Shown piece by piece: positions 44,231 to 53,034 of a stretch of 64,000 nucleotides of DNA. This DNA comes from Oceanimonas marisflavi (GTDB taxonomy: Bacteria > Pseudomonadota > Gammaproteobacteria > Enterobacterales > Aeromonadaceae). The notes below the pieces were generated by a model, which searched no databases, was not told the origin of the DNA, and worked only from the letters and a program-made list of their open reading frames with translations. The position numbers were made by a program, and so were the translations under genes. How positions within the stretch are numbered: position 1 is the first letter of the stretch; the number at the start of each line of letters is the position of its first letter. The stretch is taken from positions 43,816 through 107,815 of the forward strand of contig NZ_QAGM01000012.1 in assembly GCF_003049725.1 (NCBI RefSeq), in the 5' to 3' direction.

Positions 44231-45587
44231 GCAGCTGCGCTACTGGCTGGGCAGCCTCACCGGCCAGATTGTATTGGTCGCCCTGTGCGCCCTGGTGCTG
44301 GTACAGTTGATCAGCCTGCAGATCTACCGGCTGGAGCGGGAAGAGGCGCTGGGGCTGGTCAACAGCCGCTTTACCCTGCAACGGCTGATGGCGGTGACCC
44401 GGCTGTTGCACCAGTCGCCCACCGAGCTGCACCGGGAAATTCTGCGCGCCAGCCGCAGCGAAACCCTGCTGCTGAGCCTGAGCCGGCAGGCGCCCGAGGC
44501 TGGCGAGCGCAATGCAGTGTTTGAGCGCATCGTACGCAGCCGGCTGAACTATCCGTCCGTGCTCGATATTTACATTAGTGCCGAAACCGGCAGCGGCCGC
44601 GCCGTGGCCCCGCCCCCCGAGCACAGCCACCGCCACTCTATCCATCGCCGCCCCGATATTCGACTGCATGGCGGCATTGAGCTGGGTAACGGCCGCTGGC
44701 TGCGCTTTACCTCTCTGGTAGACAGTGACACCCCGGGCTGGTCGCTCAAGGCCATTCTGTCGCTGGTGCTGCTGGCGGCACTGCTCACCGGCCTGATGAT
44801 CTGGCTGCTGCAACGCACCTCCCGGCCGCTCAAACGCCTGGCCCGCCGGGCCGAGCGACTGGGCCGGGGCGATAGGGCCGAGCCGCTGCCGGAAACCGGC
44901 CCCAGCGAAATTCGCGAAACCCTGTCGGCCTTTAACCGCATGCAGGAGCGACTGGATCGCTTTGTGACCGACCGCACCCGCATGCTGGCGGCCATTTCTC
45001 ACGATCTGCGCACCCCGCTCACCAGCCTGCAATTGCGCTGCGAATTTCTGCCCGAAGGCGAAGACAAACTCAAGCTGCAACAAGGGCTCAAGCGCATGGA
45101 GCAAATGCTGACCGCCACCCTGCGCTTTGCCCGGGACGACAGCCAGGACGAACCCATGCGGGATCTGGATCTGTCCAGCCTGGTGCAGAGCCTGTGCGAC
45201 GATCTGCAGGACGCCGGTCACGGCGTCAGCCTGGAAGAGTGCGAACCCATCCTGTTCCGCGGCCGCAGCACCGCCCTGCGCCGGGCACTGCAGAACCTGC
45301 TGGAAAACGGTATCAAGTATGGCGAGCGGGTGGAGGTCAGGCTGCTGAACGAGCCCGGTCATATTCGTATTTTGATCAGAGATTTCGGCCCCGGTATTGC
45401 CGACGATCAGCTGGATGAGGTGTTCAAGCCCTTTACCCGGCTCGACAGCGCCCGCAACCTGGACGACGGCAGCATAGGTCTGGGGCTGGCCATTGCCCGC
45501 ACCCTGATCCACCAGCACGGCGGTGAGCTGCATCTGACCAACCACTCACGTGGCGGCCTGCTGGCCACCGTGCTGCTGCCTCATTAG
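44220..45587 (+). CDS. EnvZ-like sensor histidine kinase
   Basis: A 455-residue inner-membrane kinase. Membrane segments are at about 15-35 and 178-198, enclosing a 140-residue periplasmic domain that carries a His cluster at 135-142 (HSHRHSIH). HAMP follows, then phospho-acceptor His261 (ISHDLRTPLTSLQLR), the N box NLLENGIKYG and the G boxes DFGPGIADD and GSIGLGLAIA. Partner of the regulator upstream. The His cluster and His-rich divergent gene hint at a metal signal; that is inference. Confidence 0.87.
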   Translation: MRPEQLRYWLGSLTGQIVLVALCALVLVQLISLQIYRLEREEALGLVNSRFTLQRLMAVTRLLHQSPTELHREILRASRSETLLLSLSRQAPEAGERNAVFERIVRSRLNYPSVLDIYISAETGSGRAVAPPPEHSHRHSIHRRPDIRLHGGIELGNGRWLRFTSLVDSDTPGWSLKAILSLVLLAALLTGLMIWLLQRTSRPLKRLARRAERLGRGDRAEPLPETGPSEIRETLSAFNRMQERLDRFVTDRTRMLAAISHDLRTPLTSLQLRCEFLPEGEDKLKLQQGLKRMEQMLTATLRFARDDSQDEPMRDLDLSSLVQSLCDDLQDAGHGVSLEECEPILFRGRSTALRRALQNLLENGIKYGERVEVRLLNEPGHIRILIRDFGPGIADDQLDEVFKPFTRLDSARNLDDGSIGLGLAIARTLIHQHGGELHLTNHSRGGLLATVLLPH

Positions 45588-46006
45588 CCTGCCAATACTG
45601 GCCTGCGTTGCCTGACTCACCGTACACCTCGAAGCAGCAACCGGGTTGCACTCCGCCGACACGCTTCGAGCCCATCCGTGGGACGCTCGGCAAATGCCAT
45701 CCGTGGCATTTGACGGTCGGCTACGGCAATCCCGGCTGCTGCTTCGCGGACTCCCTGTGCCGCCTGATAAAAGTTAACTAACAACCCGGAGTCCAATGCG
45801 GAGGACAAGGGGTGTCTGCTGCGCCGACCCTCTGCGCCAGGGAGGGCGCAGCGGAGCCCCCAGGGAAGGGTTCACGGCGTGTCGGCTGAGCAGTATCCCT
45901 TGCCCGACGTCTCTGCACGGCACCACAGCCAACAGCCGGCCTTTACTCCCCCCGGCAAACTGCCTACATTGATGAGCCTCGATCACAGTACAAGGACAGT
46001 TCCCCG
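45588..46006. other. Gene-free stretch before metY
   Basis: It holds the second MITE-like element (45631-45745), then a G+C-rich block with nested dyads (CTCTGCGCC/GGGCGCAG near 45829-45850 and CTGCTGCGCCGAC/GTCGGCTGAGCAG at about 45817-45893). No convincing gene or riboswitch was seen. The metY promoter should lie in the last 100 bases. Confidence 0.5.
45631..45745. repeat. MITE-like palindromic element, copy 2
   Basis: About 115 bases. The ends GAAGCAGCAACCGGGTTGC and GGCAATCCCGGCTGCTGCTTC are imperfect inverted repeats. The inner part GCCGACACGCTTCGAGC...ACGGTCGGCTACGGCAAT is almost identical to the copy at 31720-31833. Confidence 0.7.
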
Positions 46007-47275
46007 ATGAAAGACGAAACCCTGGCCATACATCACGGCTACACCACGGATCCCACCACCAAGTCGGTGGCCACCCCCATTTACCAGACCGTGGCCTATG
46101 AATTCGACAGCGCCCAGCACGGCGCCGATCTGTTCAACCTGGAAGTGCCGGGCAATATCTACACCCGTATCATGAACCCCACCAATGACGTGCTGGAGCA
46201 GCGGGTTGCGGCCCTAGAAGGCGGCATTGCCGGCCTGGTGCTGTCGGCGGGCAGCGCCGCCATTCACTACACCCTGATCACCCTGGCCAAACGCGGCGAC
46301 AACATCGTTACCACCCCCCAGCTCTATGGTGGCACCTACACCCTGCTGGCCCATATGCTGCCGGACATGGGCATTGAAGTACGCTTTGCCGAAGACGCCA
46401 GCCCGGCCGCCATCGCCAGACTGATCGACGCCAACACCAAGGCGGTGTATTGCGAAAGCATCGGCAACCCGGCAGGCAACGTGGTTGACATCAAGGGCCT
46501 GGCCGACGTGGCCCACGCCGAGGGCGTGCCCCTGGTGGTGGACAACACGGTCGCCACCCCGGTGCTGTGCAAGCCCATCGAGTTTGGCGCCGACATAGTA
46601 GTGCACTCGCTCACCAAATACATCGGTGGTCACGGCAACTCCCTGGGCGGCATTATCGTCGACAGCGGCAAGTTCCCTTGGGCCGAGCACCAGGAACGTT
46701 TCCCTCAGTTCAGCAATCCCGAAGCCGCCTACCACGGTGTTGTCTACAACGAGGCTTTTGGCCCCGCCGCCTTTATTGCCCGCGCCCGCACCGTGCCGCT
46801 GCGCAACACCGGCAGCGCCCTGGCGCCGATGAACGCCTTTTTGCTGCTGCAGGGGCTGGAAACCCTGCCCCTGCGCATGGAGCGTCATGTGGAGAACACC
46901 TTCAAGGTGGCGAAATTCCTGCAGGAACACCCGGCAGTAGACTGGGTCAACTACGCCGGCCTGGAAGGCCATCCGGATTATGAGCGTGCGCAGCAGTTTA
47001 TGAAGGGCAAGCCCTCGGCCATTCTGTCGTTCGGACTCAAGGGCGGCTATGAGGCCGGCGTGCGTTTTTACGATGCGCTCACGCTTATCAAGCGGCTGGT
47101 CAATATCGGTGACGCCAAGTCCTTGGCCTGTCACCCGGCCTCCACCACCCACCGCCAGATGACAGAGGCCGAGCAAGTCCAGGCCGGCGTCAGACCGGAA
47201 ATGATTCGGCTGTCCATCGGCATTGAGCACGCCGACGACATCATTGCCGATCTGGAGCAGGCGCTGCAGGCGTAA
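46007..47275 (+). CDS. metY: O-acetylhomoserine sulfhydrylase (PLP-dependent)
   Basis: This enzyme adds sulfide to O-acetylhomoserine, giving homocysteine, a direct route from the sulfide made by CysIJ to methionine. It has 422 residues and belongs to the Cys/Met metabolism PLP family. The PLP lysine is Lys204 in SLTKYIGGHG, and LEGGIAGLVLSAGSAAIHY and NPTNDVLEQRVAALE are typical of the OAH/OAS branch, with the family-specific insertion after residue 210. The start ATG has AAGGAC upstream. Cystathionine gamma-synthase is an alternative but less likely at this length. Confidence 0.9.
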   Translation: MKDETLAIHHGYTTDPTTKSVATPIYQTVAYEFDSAQHGADLFNLEVPGNIYTRIMNPTNDVLEQRVAALEGGIAGLVLSAGSAAIHYTLITLAKRGDNIVTTPQLYGGTYTLLAHMLPDMGIEVRFAEDASPAAIARLIDANTKAVYCESIGNPAGNVVDIKGLADVAHAEGVPLVVDNTVATPVLCKPIEFGADIVVHSLTKYIGGHGNSLGGIIVDSGKFPWAEHQERFPQFSNPEAAYHGVVYNEAFGPAAFIARARTVPLRNTGSALAPMNAFLLLQGLETLPLRMERHVENTFKVAKFLQEHPAVDWVNYAGLEGHPDYERAQQFMKGKPSAILSFGLKGGYEAGVRFYDALTLIKRLVNIGDAKSLACHPASTTHRQMTEAEQVQAGVRPEMIRLSIGIEHADDIIADLEQALQA

Positions 47276-47290
47276 GCCTCTCGTTTTTGT

Positions 47291-47313
47291 CGCTGCCGTT
47301 TTGGCCGGCAGCG
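47291..47313 (+). terminator. Hairpin after metY
   Basis: CGCTGCCG / CGGCAGCG stem with a 7-base loop, followed only by CCTTTCT; a weak or Rho-assisted terminator. Confidence 0.5.
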
Positions 47314-47318
47314 CCTTT

Positions 47319-47352
47319 CTCGCACTTCCACGCTCCGGCGTGGGAGTGCATA
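47319..47352. repeat. Family B repeat, half copy
   Basis: CTTCCACGCTCCGGCGTGGGAGTGCATA is the same palindromic unit as in the 27532 element, here single. Confidence 0.5.
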
Positions 47353-47389
47353 TCGTGCCAAAACCCGTTCTCTCTTCACTCCTTCCATA

Positions 47390-47421
47390 TTGACTCTTGA
47401 CCAGACTCAAAGGTTTACACT
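47390..47421 (+). promoter_or_regulatory. MerR-family type promoter/operator of zntA
   Basis: TTGACT (47390-47395) and TACACT (47416-47421) are separated by 20 bases, longer than the normal 17, with an imperfect dyad (CTTGA...TCAAAG) in the spacer. Over-long spacers with a central dyad are the hallmark of ZntR, PbrR and CadR targets, where the bound regulator twists the DNA. The regulator gene is not in the window. Confidence 0.65.
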
Positions 47422-47451
47422 CTGCTCAGTGTATTTTTGAGGGAGTCCATC

Positions 47452-49620
47452 ATGAGTCACTGCTGTGATCATCACACTCGTCACAAACCTGTCTCCTTCG
47501 GCAAAAACAGCGGCAGCCCTGCGCCCAATCTCAATACCACAGAGCACAGGTGGCGCATTCATGGCATGGACTGCCCCAGCTGCGCCGGCAAGATAGAAAC
47601 CGCATTACGGCGCCTGCCCGGGGTGCACAGCGCCGAGGTGCGCTTTGCCACCGAGCGGCTGTGGGTGCGGCTCACCCCCGAGGGCAGCCGTGAACAGGTG
47701 GTGCGGGCCATTCACGCCGCCGGCTTTACCCCCTTCAGCGAGCAGGACAAGGCTCCGGCCGCCCCGCTGTGGCGCCAGCATGGCACCCTGCTCAGCCTGT
47801 TGCTGCTGATGCTGCTGGCCGCCGGCGCTCACCTGTGGTTGCCTGCCGCCGCTCCCTGGCTGTTTACTCTGGCCACCCTGTGGGGGCTGGTGCCGGTTGG
47901 CCGTCAGGCCTGGCGGCAGGCGCGCAGCGGCTCGCCCTTTTCCATTGAAATGCTGATGACGGTGGCCGCCACCGGCGCCCTGTTTCTGGGTGAAACCGCC
48001 GAGGCGGCCATGGTGCTGCTGTTGTTTGCCGTGGGTGAACAGCTGGAAAGCCTGGCCGCCGGCAAGGCCCGCCAGGGAGTGAAAACCCTGATGGCGCTGG
48101 TGCCCGAGCGAGCCCGCAGGCTGACCCAAAATGGCGTGGAAGAGGTGGCCATCGAACAACTCGCTCCCGGTGACGAGATAGAAGCGCACCCGGGCGGGCG
48201 CCTGCCCGTCGACGGCACCCTGCTCAACGCCTCGGCCGCCTTTGATGAAAGCGCCATTACCGGCGAATCCCTGCCGGTGGACAGGGCCCAAGGGGAAAAG
48301 CTGGCCGCCGGCAGCCTGGTGGTGGACAGGGCGGTACGCATCAGGGTTACCTCGCAACCCGGCCACAGTACCCTGGACCGCATTCTGCACCTGATGGAGG
48401 AAGCCGACGCCCACCGCGCGCCCATCGCCCGCTTTATCGACCGCTTCAGCCGCTGGTACACGCCGGCGATGATCGCCGCCGCCACTCTGGTGGCGGTGCT
48501 GCCGCCCTTGCTGCTCGCCGCCGACTGGCAAACCTGGATTTACCGGGGCCTGGTGCTGCTGCTGATCGGCTGCCCCTGCGCCCTGGTGATATCCACTCCG
48601 GCGGCGGTCACCTCGGCGCTGGCCGCCGCCACCCGTCTGGGGGTACTGATCAAGGGCGGCGCGGCGCTGGAACAACTGGGCCGAATCGACACCCTGGCCT
48701 TTGACAAGACCGGCACCCTGACACGCGGCCAGCCGGTGTTGCACGAGTTGTGCCTTTACAGCGGCTTCAAACGGGAGCAAGTGCTGGCGCTGGCCGCCGG
48801 GCTGGAAAGCGGCGCCCATCACCCGTTGGCCCAGGCCTTGGTAGCCGCCGCCGAGGCCGAGGGGGTCGAGCCCGTGGCCACCGGCGAAAAGCACACCCTG
48901 CCCGGCGCCGGCATTCAAAGCGAATGGCAGGGCAAGGCGCTGCTGATCGGCTCGCCGGCGCAGCTGGACGCAGCCCGCTTCACGGTGCAACAGGCCGCCG
49001 ATATTGCACGGCTGCGAGCCGCCGCCTGCACCCTGGTGATGCTGGTGGTGGATGAAAAGATCGCCGCCCTGTTTGCCCTGCGGGATCCGCTGCGCGCCGA
49101 CGCCGGCGCCGGCATTGCCGCCTTGCGCGATCTGGGCATCAACAGCCTGATGCTGACCGGCGATCACGACATGACCGCCCGGGCCATTGCCGCCGAGCTA
49201 AACCTGGATTACCGCGCCGGGCTCAAGCCCGAGCACAAGCTGCAGCAAGTGGTCCGGCTCGGTGAGCAGGGCCGACTGGGCATGGTGGGAGATGGCATCA
49301 ACGACGCCCCGACGCTCAAGCAGGCCAGCATTGGCATCGCCATGGGCCAGGGCACCGACGTGGCCCTGGACAGCGCCGACGCCGCCCTCACCCATAACCG
49401 GCTCACCGCCCTGGCCGACGCGGTGCGGCTGTCCCGGGCCACCCGCGCCAATATTCACCAGAACATCACCCTGGCGCTGGGGCTGAAAGCGGTGTTTCTG
49501 ATCACCAGCGTCACCGGCGTCACCGGCCTGTGGCTGGCGGTGCTGGCGGACACCGGCGCCACCGCCCTGGTCACCCTCAACGCCCTGCGGCTGCTGCGTT
49601 TCAGGGGCCGGCCATCATAA
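47452..49620 (+). CDS. zntA: Zn2+/Cd2+/Pb2+-exporting P1B-type ATPase
   Basis: This inner-membrane pump expels toxic divalent metals. It has 722 residues (E. coli 732). One N-terminal metal-binding domain has GMDCPSC (Cys41, Cys44), and an extra HCCDHHTRHK stretch sits at residues 3-12. Membrane metal site CPC is at 374-376, phosphorylated Asp418 in DKTGT, HP motif in GAHHPLA, GDGIND near 620. The last helix has LADTGATALVTLNALRLLR, whose Asp is the ZntA-type zinc ligand, so Zn/Cd/Pb rather than Cu. The start is the ATG at 47452 behind GAGGGAG. Confidence 0.94.
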   Translation: MSHCCDHHTRHKPVSFGKNSGSPAPNLNTTEHRWRIHGMDCPSCAGKIETALRRLPGVHSAEVRFATERLWVRLTPEGSREQVVRAIHAAGFTPFSEQDKAPAAPLWRQHGTLLSLLLLMLLAAGAHLWLPAAAPWLFTLATLWGLVPVGRQAWRQARSGSPFSIEMLMTVAATGALFLGETAEAAMVLLLFAVGEQLESLAAGKARQGVKTLMALVPERARRLTQNGVEEVAIEQLAPGDEIEAHPGGRLPVDGTLLNASAAFDESAITGESLPVDRAQGEKLAAGSLVVDRAVRIRVTSQPGHSTLDRILHLMEEADAHRAPIARFIDRFSRWYTPAMIAAATLVAVLPPLLLAADWQTWIYRGLVLLLIGCPCALVISTPAAVTSALAAATRLGVLIKGGAALEQLGRIDTLAFDKTGTLTRGQPVLHELCLYSGFKREQVLALAAGLESGAHHPLAQALVAAAEAEGVEPVATGEKHTLPGAGIQSEWQGKALLIGSPAQLDAARFTVQQAADIARLRAAACTLVMLVVDEKIAALFALRDPLRADAGAGIAALRDLGINSLMLTGDHDMTARAIAAELNLDYRAGLKPEHKLQQVVRLGEQGRLGMVGDGINDAPTLKQASIGIAMGQGTDVALDSADAALTHNRLTALADAVRLSRATRANIHQNITLALGLKAVFLITSVTGVTGLWLAVLADTGATALVTLNALRLLRFRGRPS

Positions 49621-49656
49621 AAAAGCCCCCGGCAACCAAGTTGGCGGGGGCTTTTT
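49620..49656. terminator. Bidirectional terminator between zntA and metF
   Basis: AAAAAGCCCCC / GGGGGCTTTTT with a 15-base loop serves both convergent genes. Confidence 0.9.
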
Positions 49657-49669
49657 GCAAACAGCGAGG

Positions 49670-50596
<927 letters not shown>

Positions 50597-50626
50597 TTAT
50601 TCAAGTGATTCCGTTATGCCTTGGCA

Positions 50627-50843
50627 TCAGCGCAGTTCCAGCGTGGCCGCCACCATGCTGGCCCGTGCCCATCCCATTGGGAGAAGCGCAGTCCCGCTAC
50701 ATATTCGGCAATTCCATATCGGAACGTGAGCTTTCGATAGTGCTCACGTCCGCATCCAGGCGGGCAATGGGCTCGGTGATTTCCTGGAACCCAGAATAAC
50801 ACATGAAGATGTGGATCTGCGTAGTGTTCACCACCGCACGGCA
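50627..50843 (-). pseudogene. metE: Remnant of cobalamin-independent methionine synthase
   Basis: On the minus strand one frame reads [20 protein letters not shown] and then [18 protein letters not shown] before a TAG, a clear match to the C-terminal zinc-site region of MetE (TQIHTHMCYS...LDADVITIETSRSDMEL). After that a second frame reads MGWARASMVAATLELR and stops, matching the MetE C-terminus (GLKTRGWPE...). The N-terminal 650 or so residues and about 55 residues between the two pieces are gone. Non-functional. Confidence 0.85.
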
Positions 50844-50847
50844 CTAA

Positions 50848-50871
50848 AGACACTTGGACGTCTGAATGTCC
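50848..50871 (-). promoter_or_regulatory. MetJ operator (tandem met boxes)
   Basis: Three adjacent 8-mers (AGACACTT, GGACGTCT, GAATGTCC) match the AGACGTCT met box at 5, 7 and 4 positions. They lie just upstream of the metE remnant and about 280 bases before metF. Repression by MetJ with S-adenosylmethionine is the expected control. Confidence 0.6.
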
Positions 50872-50973
50872 ACATGGTTACACGCCTGAGCTTTCGGGAG
50901 CAAGACCACATCTTAAAAAAGTAATAAATGCTGACTTACAATAAAAAATTGAAATATGAGAAAGAGGTGATAA

Positions 50974-51021
50974 ATGCTGGCGGAATGTATGTCCGAAAAA
51001 GTTCAGCTTTGCCTTAGTTAA
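50974..51021 (+). CDS. Possible 15-codon open frame with a strong ribosome site
   Basis: ATG with AGAGGTGAT eight bases before it opens MLAECMSEKVQLCLS and stops at TAA. A hairpin follows 20 bases later. No downstream gene on this strand for several hundred bases, so a leader-peptide role is unlikely. May be chance. Confidence 0.2.
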   Translation: MLAECMSEKVQLCLS

Positions 51022-51106
51022 AGCTACATACAACACAGTACGGGCTTTCATTCGAAAGCCCGCACCATCAGGGTGAGGAGTGATTGAGCACCTTATGAGC
51101 CCAAAT

Positions 51107-51796
51107 TCACCCCATACCCTGCTCAGCCAGCACGCGAGTGATGATAGGTACCGGGCTCAGCAGGTGCTCGCGCATCATGGCGGCGGCTTCGGGGCGGCGC
51201 GCGAGGATCACCTCCAGCAGGGCCTGATGCTCCTGCTGCTTGTCGGCCAGGGCCTGCTTGCTGAACACGGTGCGCTTCAGCCATAAGTGCCGGTAACGGG
51301 CGGCCTGATCCATCAGAGTCTGGCGCACCACCAGCAGCTGGGGCGAGTTGCAGCCGGCGGCCACCGCCTGATGAAAGGCCTGATGGCGGCCATCCCACTG
51401 ATGAAGCTGATCCTCCACCGAGTCGAGGTGCGTCACCTTGGCCAGGGCGTGGTGCGCCGCCACCACGCCCGCTTCCCACAGATCATCGCCCCGGGCCAGG
51501 GCCAGCTCCACAATCAGGCCTTCCAGCTGCGCGCGGGCGTCGTAAATGTCCTGCAGCTCCGCCACCGACATGGGGCTGACGCGAAAGCCGCGCTGGCTCT
51601 CGGCGGTGACCAGCCGTTCCGACACCAGCTGTGACAGCGCCTCCCTGAGCGGGCTCACCCCCAGGCCATAGCGGGTTTTCAGACTGCTCATGCGCAGCTT
51701 TTCGCCGGGGCCGAAGTGGCTCTCAATAATGTCCTGCTTCAGTTGCTGATAGGCGGTGCGGGCCAGGTTTTCCCGCGGGGCTTCGAGGCTGCTCAT
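51107..51796 (-). CDS. csiR: GntR-family (FCD) repressor of glutarate catabolism
   Basis: CsiR (GlaR) represses csiD-lhgO and is released by glutarate. It has about 229 residues. The winged helix-turn-helix at the N-terminus ([30 protein letters not shown]) is almost the same as in E. coli CsiR; the FCD effector domain follows ([41 protein letters not shown]). It is divergent from csiD, whereas in E. coli it sits downstream in the operon. Start chosen at the ATG at 51796; one 5 residues earlier is possible. Confidence 0.9.
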   Translation of the reverse strand: MSSLEAPRENLARTAYQQLKQDIIESHFGPGEKLRMSSLKTRYGLGVSPLREALSQLVSERLVTAESQRGFRVSPMSVAELQDIYDARAQLEGLIVELALARGDDLWEAGVVAAHHALAKVTHLDSVEDQLHQWDGRHQAFHQAVAAGCNSPQLLVVRQTLMDQAARYRHLWLKRTVFSKQALADKQQEHQALLEVILARRPEAAAMMREHLLSPVPIITRVLAEQGMG

Positions 51797-51885
51797 GGTG
51801 AATTCTCGCATCAAAGGAATGGGCCGCATTATAACGAAATTGCAACGCCGATCATAAAATCACCACGAATAATTGACACAAATCA

Positions 51886-51901
51886 AAAATGTCGACATTT
51901 T
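51886..51901. promoter_or_regulatory. Perfect 16-bp palindrome in the csiR-csiD region
   Basis: AAAATGTCGACATTTT lies between the divergent genes. Its TGTCGACA core fits the GT...AC half-site pattern of FCD-type GntR regulators, so it is the best candidate for the CsiR operator. Confidence 0.6.
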
Positions 51902-51961
51902 ATAAATACAGCGACATTAATCAAATTCATCAACACAGTGTCATTACAAGGAAGCCCTCAC

Positions 51962-52930
51962 ATGTCCAACATCGCCACCGCCGATTTCGTGAATCACCAG
52001 TATCAGGGGTTCAGCCTGTCTCCTTCCGCCCAGTCTCCGCGTCTGCTGGAGCTGCACTTTGACGAGCAGCTGGTTACTGCCTTTCTCGAGGCCACCGCCG
52101 AGTGGCCGGTGCAGGCGCTGGAGTACAAGTCATTTCTGCGCTTTCGCGTGGCCCAGATCCTCAACGACCTGTGCGGCCAGGCACTGCAGCCGCTGTTGAT
52201 CAACACTCTGGTCGACCGCAACACCGGTGGCCTGCTGATCACGCCAGAAGGGCTGAACCGGGTGGAGCAGGCCGAGGACATGGTCAAGTTCACCACCGCC
52301 GTGGCCCACCTGTTTGGCCGCTCCAACTTCGACGCCATGAGCGGCCAGTATTACGCCCGTTTTGTGGTGCAGAACAAGGACACCTCCGACAGCTACCTGC
52401 GTCAGGCCCACCGGGTGATGGAGTTGCACAACGACGGTACCTTTGTAGAGCAGGACACCGACTATGTGCTGATGCTGAAGATTGACGAGCAGAACATGGA
52501 AGGGGGCAACTCGCTGCTGCTGCATCTGGACGACTGGGAGCACCTGGAGCGCTTCTATGCCGATCCCATGGCCCACAGAGTCATGCGCTGGGCCGCGCCG
52601 CCCAGCAAAAACACCAGCAAGGATGTGTTTCACGCCGTGTTCGACACCGATCGCAGCGGCCAGCCCATCATGTCCTACATCGATCAGTTCGTGCAGCCCA
52701 AAAACTACGAGGAAGGCGTGTGGCTGGCGGATCTGTCCGAAGCCCTGGAAACCAGCGCCAACCGGCTGTCGGTGCGGGTGCCTACCGGTTCATTTTTGCT
52801 GATCAATAACCATTTCTGGCTGCACGGTCGCGACAAGTTTATCGCCCACGACGGCCTGCGCCGGGAGCTGATGCGCCAACGTGGCTACTTTACCCATGCC
52901 AAAACCCTGAAAAACCCGCGCCAGGGCTGA
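51962..52930 (+). CDS. csiD: Glutarate 2-hydroxylase
   Basis: CsiD (GlaH) is an Fe(II)/2-oxoglutarate dioxygenase turning glutarate into L-2-hydroxyglutarate, with succinate and CO2 as co-products. It serves the lysine-cadaverine-5-aminovalerate-glutarate route. It has 322 residues. The iron triad is His156 and Asp158 (LHNDGT) plus His288 (FWLHGRD), each four residues before the E. coli positions. The ATG at 51962 has AAGGAA in front; a longer in-frame reading would start inside the promoter region. The 2-hydroxyglutarate oxidase follows. Confidence 0.94.
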   Translation: MSNIATADFVNHQYQGFSLSPSAQSPRLLELHFDEQLVTAFLEATAEWPVQALEYKSFLRFRVAQILNDLCGQALQPLLINTLVDRNTGGLLITPEGLNRVEQAEDMVKFTTAVAHLFGRSNFDAMSGQYYARFVVQNKDTSDSYLRQAHRVMELHNDGTFVEQDTDYVLMLKIDEQNMEGGNSLLLHLDDWEHLERFYADPMAHRVMRWAAPPSKNTSKDVFHAVFDTDRSGQPIMSYIDQFVQPKNYEEGVWLADLSEALETSANRLSVRVPTGSFLLINNHFWLHGRDKFIAHDGLRRELMRQRGYFTHAKTLKNPRQG

Positions 52931-53034
52931 AGCCATTGACAGGGTGCCGCCGGCACCCTGATATTCAAAACAACCCTACGAGACCGCCGGGACCAGCCCG
53001 GCGTTGTCTTCTCCAACGCAGAGTGAGCAGCACA

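Noticed and set aside
45433..45986. Minus-strand open frames over the end of the sensor kinase gene and the MITE-like copy
   Set aside because: They translate the repeat and the antisense strand of the kinase; no coding signal.
45900..46006. SAM riboswitch or MetJ boxes before metY
   Set aside because: Looked for because of the methionine role; neither the riboswitch core nor tandem AGACGTCT-type boxes are visible.
50614..50853. A 79-codon minus-strand open frame upstream of metF
   Set aside because: It is the wrong frame of the metE remnant; the MetE sequence is in the other two frames, each interrupted.
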